From Brachypterus glaber (Eukaryota; Arthropoda; Insecta; Coleoptera; Kateretidae), in NCBI GenBank assembly GCA_958510825.1, contig OY294054.1, positions 6,805,683-6,869,682 on the forward strand: a stretch of DNA of 64,000 nt. The letters run 5' to 3'. The translations under genes were made by a program, and so were the position numbers. The notes beneath the pieces are model-generated. The model worked only from the letters and a program-made list of their open reading frames with translations. It was not told the DNA's origin and made no database searches. Positions 56,801 to 64,000 of this stretch are shown here, one piece after another; the stretch's first letter is position 1; each line of letters opens with the position of its first letter.

Positions 56801-57491
56801 CAGGGAAATAAGGCAGCACCGGGGGCACGATATATACATCTGCTCGGACAGTCAAGCCGCTCTAAAGGCATTGTGCAATCCCAGCACTAGGTCACCCCTA
56901 GTCAGGGAGTGTGCAGAAGCCTTGGAAGAGCTAGCAAGGACCAAAAACGTTCAACTGGTATGGGTACCGGGTCATAGTGGAATTCCCGGAAACGAGAAGG
57001 CAGATGAACTTGCAAGACTCGGATCAGGGATGGCATGCACGGGGCCGGAACCTATATTGGGTGTTACAAGGAAGCAGGTAAAGACCGCTCTCGATGAGTG
57101 GGCTTATACCAAGCTAAAGGAGCAATGGAGAGCGGTCGACGGTTGCCGGCAAGCTAGGGACTTCCTGGCTGGCCCAAGCAAATCAAAGACCGACTGGTTG
57201 CTGGAAAAAGGAAGAACTGCACTCAGACAACTTGTAGGGGTCCTCACGGGCCACTGCAGGCTAAGGAAGCACCTGGCAACAATGCGGATTCTAAAGAGTC
57301 CACTATGCCCAGAGTGCGAAGAGGATGAAACATCCTCTCATTACTTAGCCGAGTGTGTCAGATACGACAGGATCAGGTTGCAAGTCTTTGAAACTCAAAG
57401 ACTCAACCAAGAGGAACTAAAAGATCTCCCCTGGGCCAATATCCTGACCTTTATTGAAAGGAAGGGCAGGTTCAAGGAGGACTCAAATTAG
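53856..57491 (+). CDS. LOA-like ORF2: endonuclease, reverse transcriptase, RNase H, uninterrupted
   Basis: ATG at 53856 (MEDIRVSLINLQHSKGATAE) to TAG at 57491, 1211 residues, no stop or frameshift. Apurinic-type endonuclease in residues ~1-220 (IQEPYV, GCDANAHHTVWGS, SDHRMVGFW). RT in ~440-760 (FKAAGPDGIFP, RPISLTSFLLKTLERIIDRY, FFDVEGAFDKA at ~575, GGCPQGSCLSPHLW, AFADDG at ~664). RNase H in ~930-1060 (YTDGSR, FQAEVYAIQEA, CSDSQAALKAL, HSGIPGNEKADELARLG). C-terminal knuckle CPECEEDETSSHYLAEC at ~1150. EN-RT-RNH-CCHC order and the RPISLTSFLLKTLER block point to the LOA/I group. All catalytic acidic residues that I can identify are present. ORF2 starts 34 bases after the ORF1 stop. Confidence 0.93.
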   Translation: MEDIRVSLINLQHSKGATAELVRNLAGVKGSIVLIQEPYVYRDQVRGLGVAGYNILVGKEGQNTRSCIMVSQELSMVPLPQLGTRDLTAAILEHKVRGTSHKVVVGSLYLPYEGPIPTRELTNLVNFANEQRLPVIIGCDANAHHTVWGSTDTNDRGDTLLGYLMSTNLEIMNRGTEPTFVNRIRKEVIDITMVSNDIVELISDWRVTSDIATSDHRMVGFWLKSDKLEPVRKRNLRSTNWEKYVFQLGPEETEPDGDILTRYQLDEEVARLNDRVVSAYEEACPLREEKTRKVPWWNDQLELLKRRCRQAYNRASSGGTESAWDNYRDVKREFKGEIRRSKRLSWMKYYEDMESLSDSARLLRVLGSKSNKTIGSLKKADGTWTTSSEESLRLLLETHFPGEENERMAQDANQIPAVDWTLAERVISDNSIAWAVNKFKPFKAAGPDGIFPMLLQKGLKVLTTAVKRIFRASVALGYVPKEWRKARVIFIPKAGKRDYTIAKSFRPISLTSFLLKTLERIIDRYLIEEVLSRHPLHKNQHAYRRGRSTDSALHAIVRKAEKALHHREWALALFFDVEGAFDKARTTTICAALQSRGTPTALISWVRSALDERNVTASQEGYQLCIGVKGGCPQGSCLSPHLWCLVMDGLLERLTAAGFYAQAFADDGTVLIMGKFLDTVCGLMQTACRIIEDWCRDNGLSVNPAKTELILFTKRRNIEDFRAPRMYGKTLELSQEVKYLGVTLDTKLSWKAHVDKVLDKSASTFWQICRVVGKTWGITPKVLRWIYTAVIRPRVQYGSVVWWPCVRKTTISQNLGKIQRLASLGITGVIRTTPQAALEVLLGLPSLSIWIQKEAMASFLRLRDSGSWMGGKANYGHGKIADISERDIPISSIRVIEAEDRLKFDRSFYLRIPTKEEWEKKEIQFVPNGLVCYTDGSRMEGIQSSGAGLFVEDLDLQKSFPLGRFSTVFQAEVYAIQEAANCREIRQHRGHDIYICSDSQAALKALCNPSTRSPLVRECAEALEELARTKNVQLVWVPGHSGIPGNEKADELARLGSGMACTGPEPILGVTRKQVKTALDEWAYTKLKEQWRAVDGCRQARDFLAGPSKSKTDWLLEKGRTALRQLVGVLTGHCRLRKHLATMRILKSPLCPECEEDETSSHYLAECVRYDRIRLQVFETQRLNQEELKDLPWANILTFIERKGRFKEDSN

Positions 57492-57595
57492 TAAATGGCT
57501 GGGATTGCCTGGGGTGACAAAAAGGGCCAGAAATGGCCTAGTTGTCCGGCTTTGGCCAACCCAAAAATTTACTACTACTACTGCTGGGTTTATTC

Positions 57596-58076
57596 GCTCT
57601 TGGGGCAAATTGCCCATGATAGCATTAGAAAATTTAGGCTTTGCTTTAAAACATTTTATGCACTCATGTATAACTTTAAGAGCTAAATTTTTACCACGAA
57701 TTGGCCAATACTTTTGCCGAATAGAATACAAGAGACATTGACTGCCAGCATGTAACAGTTTCCTATGTTCAGATTGAAAAAGTAACTTAGTGAAATAATG
57801 TTTCGAACATAATAAAATTGGATGGACTTTGCATCGTACCTCAAATTTGAATATGTTAGTCTTCCTCCCACTCGCATAATATTTTCGCTATCTAAAAACG
57901 GATTAAAAGCTAAAATTTTACTTTTTGTCGAAATGTTATTTCCCTTTTTAAGCGCTACCAATTCATTAGAAAATGATTCAGCTTGAGAATCCCTTACTAA
58001 TATTTTTAATGCCAAATTTAATTCATTTACCGTTAAAGGCTCTTTGTTTCTAATTTTAGATTTACAGTTTTCTGTA
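57596..58076 (-). pseudogene. BEL/Pao integrase N-terminal part
   Basis: On the minus strand: LALKILVRDSQAESFSNELV and ILAFNPFLDSENIMRVGGRL, the usual sequence ahead of BEL integrase, then after a frameshift near 57830 the zinc finger region (LLHAGSQCLLYSIRQKYWPI, HECIKCFKAKP). It ends at the LOA target site and continues at 51678. Confidence 0.88.
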
Positions 58077-59738
58077 ATAAAAATAAAATAAATAATACGC
58101 TACTGAACGAATTAATCGATTAAAATTAGAAAATCTTGCAACGTCAATAAATTTATTATTATTTATTGAAAGACAAATATTTTTCTGTTTACGTAATATT
58201 ATTTTTGAAATAGAAGGTTTTGAATCCCTACAATCATGACCTAATTGTTGCAAGCACCTTATAGCTAAAAATGATCCGCTTGCTGTACCATAAGTTACCG
58301 TTGCAAGTTCGTATGCCTGCAGCGGCATTTCCGGTGAAGGCCTAAATAAAATACATTGTAATTTTCTCTGGGAAGGTAAAATTAAAATCTGACGGTACAT
58401 TTTCTCGACATCAGCACAAAATACGTACTGATGTTGTCGAAACCGCACTAAAATTGAAAACAAATCTTCTTGCAGAACTGCCCCTATTAACTGTAAATCA
58501 TTAATGGATTTTCCTGAAGTTGTGGGTTGTGACGCATTAAATACAACCCTTAATTTTGTCGTTTCGCTATTTTCTCTAATAACGCCATGATGCGGCATAA
58601 AATATTGCTTCACCTCAGGCAAATATTCGACCTTATTCATATGTCCTAATAACTCATATTCAGATAAAAAATTAACATACCTCTCTTTTAGTATAGTATT
58701 AGATTCAAATTTACGCTCTAAATTTAAAAACCGTTTTTTCGCAACCTCATAAGATTCACCTAAAGACTCTGGGGAAAGCTTTAATAGTACAGATACCATA
58801 AATCTTCCATCTTCTAAGCGTTTATAGTATTTTAAAAAATGTTTTTCGCATTCTTCTTCTTGAGTAGAATAAATCTTATGAGGAGCTACCTCTTCCAATT
58901 CCCAAAATTTTTGAAGTTGTACATCAACATTGTTTATTAAATTACAACGTGTTTTTCGATTAACTTCATTCTTAATTTGCAAAGGACCTGACACTATCCA
59001 ACCAAAACTTGTTTCTTGCAAGACCGGAAGGTACTTTCCCAATTTAATTTGACCCTTGCCCAGAAAGTTCCATAAGTAATCAGAACCAATTAAAATATCA
59101 ACCTTCTTTGGTTCAAAATAAGTTGGATCAGCTAATTCTAAACCTCTAGGAATAGGAATAAAAGATTCATCTAAACTAAAAGAGGGTAAATAACCTGTTA
59201 TATTTTTAATAATTAAACAGCAAAATTTTGTTTTGAAATTACCGCTAAATGATTGACCAGTAACTTCACATTTAAACTTTATATTCGATAAAGTTTCACT
59301 TAATCCTGAGACCGTTATATTTGTTTTACTTTTATTTAAATTTAAACGTTCTACAAGATCTTCAGTTACAAAGGAATTTTGAGAGCCAGTGTCAAGCAAA
59401 GCTCTGGCGATTACTTCGACACCACGCGCATCATAAAGTTTTATAGATATGGTTGAAAGCAAAACTTTTGTATTTAAAGCAGTTGCAGCTAAACTAGGAG
59501 TTGCTGCGGGTACCTCTGTTGATGTTTCGGCTAAACTATCAACATGTAACAACGAATTATGAACGCGTTTACATTTTAAACAATTAGCGAACTTACAGTC
59601 TTGAGTTTTGTGATTATTTCTCAAGCAATTTTCACAAAGATTAAGCTCTTTTACTTTTTTAATGCGCTCTTGTATAGACAAATCTCTAAATTTGGTACAT
59701 TTATATATCGTATGATCCTTTTTACAAAAGTTACACAC
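58062..59738 (-). pseudogene. BEL/Pao Pol: zinc knuckle, protease and partial RT, internally deleted
   Basis: Minus strand. Zinc knuckles CNFCKKDHTIYKC, CENCLRNNHKTQDC. Retropepsin with ARALLDTGSQNSFVTEDL. RT with FFMPHHGVI-type motif (YFMPHHGVIRENSETTKLRV), VFNASQPTTSGKSINDLQL, FVRFRQHQYVFCADVEKMYR-like core and YGTASGSFLAIRCLQQLGHD. After ISKIILR the sequence jumps to VARFSNFNRLIRSVAY, which normally precedes the integrase. The RT YVDD box and all of RNase H are therefore deleted. Enzymatically dead in this form. Confidence 0.88.
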
Positions 59739-60706
59739 GAACTAAAATTTTGAGGTTTGGGACGCTTTTCTAATTCGGATACTTCTAGAGTTTCAAGTAA
59801 ATTAGCTCTATTTTTAAGAAAATCAAGAAGCTCCTCTAAATTGGGAAAATCGGTATTATCCTTTTGAGCTTCCCAAGCTCTAGCAGAACTATTATCTAAC
59901 TTTGAAGTTATAATAAATACCAAAAGAACGTCCGAGTGCTCTGTGGGTAACTTAAGATATTCTAAACTTTTTAAATGTGTATTGACTTCATCTATTAATT
60001 TTCGTATTTTTAATGCCGATTCTTTCGTAATCGGCTCTAAATTAAACAACGATTTTAAATGATTATGTACAAGAAGTCTTTTATTGTCGTATCTAGTGCA
60101 TAAATTGTCCCAAGCTATTTTATAATTTGAGTCAGAAATGGTTATAGATTTAATAACTTGAGCTACTCCATCTTGAAGTGAAGCCTTTAAATAGTGAAAC
60201 TTTTGTACATTTTTAGTATCATTATTTAAATGAATTAATGATTCATACGTATTTTTGAAATCAAGCCATTTAGTAAAATTTCCATCAAACTTAGGTAAAT
60301 TTATTGTAGGCAAACGTATGCCAGACGTAAAAGAGTTCAAAGTTGCATTTGAACCAACCTCAGAGGCTTGAGAAACCTCAGACACACTTTGTGTATTATT
60401 TTCTACTTTTTTAGCCTCATATTGTTGAAGGCTTAACTGAATTTGTGACGTAAGCAAGAAATAATCGTCTTCAAACTTACCATCATCGGCATAATTAGCT
60501 TCTCGTCCTGCACCAAGACTGTCCATCTTGGATTGGACTTCCTCAAACTCGTCCAACAACGGAACAAAACGCTCATAACGACCCTTTAACTCTAAATACT
60601 ATGAGTCTATTTTTTTTAAATCTTCTTCATATTTGTTTTTAAATTTGTTTAATTTTGCTTTAATAGCACCTCTTTTGGCTACTAAGGCTTTGAGTTCCTC
60701 AGCCAT
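59690..60706 (-). pseudogene. BEL/Pao Gag
   Basis: It starts at ATG 60706 (MAEELKALVAKRGAIKAKLN), with an in-frame TAG at 60599-60601 (codon 36), then a long open frame to the zinc-knuckle region. Typical BEL gag features: coiled-coil N-terminus, a LPTINLPKFDGNFTKWLDFK block, FHYLKASLQDGVAQVIKSI, RYDNKRLLVHNHLKSLFNLE and WEAQKDNTDFPNLEELLDFL. A frame change near 59700 leads into the pol frame. BEL elements usually have a single gag-pol frame, so the shift is read as damage. Confidence 0.85.
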
Positions 60707-60739
60707 ATCGATGTTAGCTCAAAACTCAACAAAAAAAAA

Positions 60740-61110
60740 AACAAAAAATAGATATTGCAAAAAACTTAAAATAAATTAAAATCTTTTGATATAGATCAAT
60801 ATCTTACAAATAAAGTAAGAGATATCGCAAAAAACCCGAATAAAAATCAGAGTTCTCTGATATGGATCGATATCTATCTATGAAAAAAAGCACGAGATAT
60901 CGCAAAAAACCCAAATAAAATCAGAGTTCTTTGATATAGATCGATATCTATCTAAGAAAAAAAGCACGAGATATCGCAAAAAAAACCCAAATAAAATCAG
61001 AGTTCTTTGATATAGATCGATATCTATCTAAGAAAAAAAGCACGAGATCGCAAAAAACCCAAATAAAATCAGAGTTCTTTGATACAGATCGATATCTATC
61101 TATAAAAATA
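60740..61110. repeat. Tandem ~80 bp repeats in the BEL/Pao leader
   Basis: About five units: TTTGATATAGATCGATATCT, ATCTAAGAAAAAAAGCACGA, GATATCGCAAAAAACCCAAA, TAAAATCAGAGTTC. Each has the self-complementary GATATAGATCGATATC and GATATC words. It lies between the gag start and the 5' LTR. Confidence 0.85.
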
Positions 61111-61427
61111 CAAAAAAACATCAAAATTTAATATTATTTTATTAATAAAAAATATTGAACGCACCTAATTTAAGCCCGCTGGTGAACGCACCGAACGCGC
61201 CTTTTTACTCGACGTAAAATAGCTAAAATCGAATAAAATAATCGATTTTACACACTAAACAAAACAAACGCTCTTTATTATTAATAAAAACAAAGAAAAT
61301 AAGCAAATCAAACAACTAGAAGCTATTTTTGATAGGATCTATTACCTGGGTGGGGCTTTGTTTAGTAAACGCCATTATTTTCATCTTATTTTTGGTAATA
61401 TTTACGAATTATTCTCTCTGGAACCTG
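61111..61427. other. BEL/Pao 5' untranslated leader
   Basis: AT-rich non-coding leader between the primer-binding site and the repeats. No coding sequence. Confidence 0.6.
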
Positions 61428-61448
61428 CATCCGAGCTCTGAAGGACCA
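61428..61448 (-). promoter_or_regulatory. BEL/Pao primer-binding site
   Basis: Directly after the 5' LTR on the minus strand comes TGGTCCTTCAGAGCTCGGAT. The TGG start and TCCTTC-GAGC form are those of tRNA primer sites in insect BEL/Pao elements (from memory); which tRNA is not determined. Confidence 0.65.
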
Positions 61449-61723
61449 TGTTGGGTTTCTTGTGGATCACCAAAAACGTATCAATAATTTAACACAAGAC
61501 TTTTAGGTTTTAGAAACAACTAGACTTTATTTTTCTCGAAAATTCTTAAATATAATGTAATGCGGCTTACGCCTTGAGTGTAGGTTCCAGACTGGTGTGT
61601 GCTTGTTGCGCTCTAGCAAGACAACCCGGCTGTGCTGTCGCCAAGCTTCGGCTGCGTTCGGTCGCAGTAAGACATACGTCCCAAGTACCATTTATGTTAC
61701 CACAAACAAAATAAAATTGAACA
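61449..61723 (-). repeat. BEL/Pao 5' LTR
   Basis: 275 bp, same as 50433-50707 except for three substitutions that I count (two near 61468-61474, one near 61675), which suggests a fairly recent insertion. Confidence 0.9.
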
Positions 61724-61787
61724 CCCCGTGTTGCAAAAGCGCTATGATAGCCGCAAAATCGTCAGAAGAAAGTCTCCTTGGAGGCAT
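61724..61787 (-). pseudogene. Tc1 transposase N-terminal 21 residues
   Basis: ATG at 61787 on the minus strand begins MPPRRLSSDDFAAIIALLQH, the start of a helix-turn-helix region. The frame reaches the BEL LTR at 61723, and the rest of the gene resumes at 50432 on the other side. Confidence 0.85.
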
Positions 61788-62082
61788 TGTATAGTGGTAC
61801 TTTGATAACTAAGAAATTGTTCTTACTAAGAATGAACCGTATAATATATTTTTAAAGTGGTAAATCCCCCAAGCAAACGTTTTTTTTATAGATAGGTATT
61901 TCACATAAATTTTACAAAAAATTAAAGGTTTATTTCTTTTAGTCTGCTCGACAATAAACATAAAATACAAACTGCCTAAAATTAAAGGAGTATTTAAATA
62001 ATAATGTGAGAACATAAAAAAAATTGAAAACATAAGTTAATGAAATTCGAGATATTCACAATATCCACTTCAAAAAACGCGC
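61788..62082. other. Tc1 5' flank, no gene seen
   Basis: AT-rich sequence ending with the possible Tc1 inverted end near 62061-62070. Confidence 0.45.
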
Positions 62083-62136
62083 AGTGTATATACACATATA
62101 TACACATACATATATATGTATACATATATACACGGG
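62083..62136. repeat. Alternating TATA/CATA microsatellite
   Basis: GTATATACACATATATACAC and related words over about 50 bp; partly self-complementary. Confidence 0.85.
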
Positions 62137-63479
62137 GTTACAATAAAACACAGATTACTCTTTACTGCTCGACTAACTACACTAGACTGACTCACTGCAG
62201 TCAAGTTTATTCTTTTAGTACAATCTTATGTAATCGCTTCGCTCTTTATTTAATTTCAATGCACTACAGTAATTATTATTATTTTGAACGAAGCATAGCC
62301 TTTCAATTTTCATACTGCAAAATACCTATAATACAAGCATTTGAATTACCCGCCATTTACCCGGTATGCGATTGATGCGCCACCTAATTTGACTTTAAAA
62401 ATATAGTTGTCCAGTTGAGTTTTGCCGAACCAATTTTTAACATTAAGTTATCCGTCTCGGTGTAGTCTCTGCTCCAAGTCAATAACTACTAAATTCTGAT
62501 AGCTCCGTCCTTTACCGATTGTGTACGCGCGTTCGTTCTTTCGTCGGTCAAATTGGGGAGCGTGTCGAGGCCTTTTTGCGAAACTTGGCGACAAGGGTGA
62601 ATGTGTGTGACAGGCATTCACGATATTTTTGAGACCGTGCGTCATCATTTTCTATTTTTAATTACCCGATTAAAACGACCTTTATGTGCGATTTGGCGAT
62701 TTTGAAATCGTGCGAGTGAGGTAGAGAATGCGACAGTCGACAGAATTTTTCTGCATCTGCTCGCTTTATCGAGAATAACTTTTAAGGAAGATGCCGGAGG
62801 GGAGTGGTTCTGTGGCGCCCCCACACTGGAAGCGGGGGGGTAACCTGAACTTTTAAATTTCCGATCCGCCTGTGCCGGTCCCAAATCCCTGGGATTTATA
62901 TTAAAAGAGATAAATAATTTCAAAATTCAAAATATGTCGAAAATGTAAGGTTAGAAATTTCGGCCAATCAGAAAATTCGTAGCAATTTTATACAAATGTC
63001 AAAATGTTTTCTCAAATTTGATTTAACAATACCCTGATTTTCAAATAGCTAGAACAATCCCAAAATTTCGAGTTTCGGGATGTTTTTTTGCACGAAATTG
63101 ATGCTTTGAACCTTTAACAGTGTCCCTGCAGGTCGATTTCTTGGTTTGGATTGTTATTTTTATGAGCAAAATGAGTTAATAGAATGACAAGCACGCTTTT
63201 TACGTTAGAACGCACAGATTTGAATGGGAGGATTTTTGTCAAAAAAAATGGTAAAAACTTACTTTTGCGAAATCCGACCATCAACATATTGTAGGAAATC
63301 GAATTCCGAATATTTCGATGCATCACATAAGCCAAGTCAACACAAAACGGCGATACTGTGTCAGGAGCCACAGATTTGAATGTCAACAACTTCTCAAACA
63401 CTAACCTATATTTCCACTCAAATCTCACAAAGCACTTATTTTTATAGTATAGTATAGTACAAATTTTAACAAAAAATGT
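62137..63479. other. Unassigned stretch
   Basis: No convincing gene on either strand. It contains a moderately GC-rich part (62440-62890) with the C/G-run hairpin CGCCCCCACACTGGAAGCGG near 62815-62840. The open frames of 60-127 codons here have no recognisable domain. Confidence 0.4.
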
Positions 63480-63700
63480 AACGTTAACGTAAAGCAACTT
63501 CCTTCATTAAAAAAAAAACACCAAACAACACAAAACCAACGTAAACCATCGTTAACGTAAACCAACTTCTCCCATTAAAAAAATACCAAAAGAGCAAACT
63601 ACCAAACCAAACCATTGTTAACGTAACTTCTCCCATTAAAAAAAAAACAAATAACGAAAAAACTAACGTAGACCAATTGTTAAATTGTTATAAAAATTCT
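63480..63700. repeat. Degenerate AACGTAAACC repeats
   Basis: Three to four diverged ~65 bp units: AACGTAAACCAACTTCTCCC, ATTAAAAAAA, then an A/C-rich part. Non-coding. Confidence 0.6.
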
Positions 63701-64000
63701 AACAAAACAAAAAACTGAATTTTCCGCACCTAATTATATTTAAAACAGTAAGTTTTAGTAATAAAACCAAAAATCAGTGCAAAAATATTGTTAATTTTTC
63801 AAACAAGAAATCATTCCGAATAATACAAGAAAACACTTTAAATCAAAATTAAAATCTGACAACGCCGCATCTCTGTACACACGTGAAATATGTCAGCAAT
63901 ATTATGGCGGTTCATAAAATTAATTATTATTCACCATTTTTCTCCATGTAAGTTATTTTGTAGTAATAAAACAACGTTTTCCGTATCTAATTTTATTTAT
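63701..64000. other. AT-rich end of window
   Basis: No gene or repeat recognised. Confidence 0.4.

Larger units (their letters stand above)
51693..57581 (+). mobile_element. LOA-like non-LTR retrotransposon, near full length
   Basis: A 5.9 kb GC-richer element inserted in the BEL/Pao integrase. TGCTGGGTTTATTC occurs on both sides (51679-51692 and 57582-57595) as a 14 bp target duplication. The 5' UTR (to 52325) has CA-rich tracts, ORF1 is 52326-53821, ORF2 is 53856-57491, and the 3' end is a (TAC)4 tail. Base composition is clearly unlike the AT-rich surroundings. Confidence 0.93.
50433..61723 (-). mobile_element. BEL/Pao LTR retrotransposon inserted in the Tc1 transposase gene
   Basis: It is bounded by 275 bp LTRs (50433-50707, 61449-61723) that differ at about three positions by eye. 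Imperfect 5 bp target duplications flank it (CTCCG left, CCCCG right). The coding strand is minus: gag at 59690-60706, protease-RT at 58062-59738, integrase in 57596-58015 and 50785-51678. The integrase is interrupted by the LOA-like element. Part of RT and RNase H is deleted. Confidence 0.92.
49260..62070 (-). mobile_element. Tc1-like DNA transposon, split by a BEL/Pao insertion
   Basis: The transposase gene lies in two pieces, 61724-61787 and 49504-50432, on either side of the BEL/Pao element. Probable ends are AGTGGATAATTC near 49260 and its imperfect complement (ATATCCACTT) near 62061-62070. The ends are less certain than the gene. Confidence 0.7.

Noticed and set aside
55082..56871. Minus-strand frames of 80-98 residues inside ORF2
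   Set aside because: Shadows of the intact ORF2.
62805..62845. TGGCGCCC as a retroviral primer-binding site
   Set aside because: No LTR, purine tract or coding region nearby; the match is too short.
62137..63500. Frames of 66-127 residues near the window end
   Set aside because: No recognisable domain, AT-rich or repeat-derived composition, no start context or homologue that I can name.

Overview
The window is AT-rich insect-type nuclear DNA. The evidence is animal spliced coding sequence with GT/AG introns and a very high load of arthropod-style transposable elements (Penelope-like, Copia, two Gypsy, BEL/Pao, a LOA-like element, several Jockey/CR1-like fragments, Tc1, a DDE_4/SWIM DNA transposon, tRNA-SINEs, MITEs and minisatellites). 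A beetle or similar insect is possible, but the sequence does not prove it. Two 200-base N runs (3473-3672, 45942-46141) are assembly gaps.

The only host gene recognised is ELP1 (IKAP), the scaffold subunit of Elongator, on the minus strand. Two consecutive coding exons are visible, 12855-14052 and 393-654. They are separated by a 12.2 kb intron, and the join is phase-compatible and makes a proline codon that human ELP1 also has. The first half of the protein would lie at higher coordinates, but no such exon was found up to 64000. Most of the window may therefore lie in one giant upstream ELP1 intron, or the scaffold may be misjoined.

Layout. 1970-5937: two nearly identical Penelope-like copies, head to head around a gap, each ending in a hammerhead-like motif. 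6090-7255: 5' part of a non-LTR element. 7566-10322: a 2.76 kb fold-back element with TAA flanks. 10764-11433: a Tc1-type MITE. 11760-12262: first array of a dispersed ~110 bp minisatellite. 14088-14895: a non-LTR tail starting about 35 bp from the ELP1 splice acceptor. 14973-20460: a DNA transposon with ~0.8 kb inverted ends, a broken DDE_4/SWIM transposase and a nested SINE. 22375-27890: more minisatellite, interrupted by a non-LTR tail and a Copia element. 27891-29705: a decayed non-LTR element. 30600-35230: a large inverted-repeat element carrying a cysteine-rich gene of unknown function and hosting two further insertions. 36448-45941: a decayed Gypsy element (A) interrupted by a second Gypsy (B, 38399-43586) with a TTTA target duplication. 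46142-48150: a non-LTR tail and a 78 bp minisatellite. 48219-49720: a 0.75 kb tandem duplication of SINE plus Tc1 end. 49260-62070: a three-level nest, a Tc1 transposon split by a BEL/Pao element that is itself split by a GC-rich LOA-like retrotransposon with an uninterrupted 1211-residue ORF2. 62083-64000: microsatellite and low-complexity repeats.

The genes do not form a pathway. The window is a record of nested insertions in and around one housekeeping gene. The PLE ORF and the LOA ORF2 are the best preserved enzymes; most other element genes are broken.
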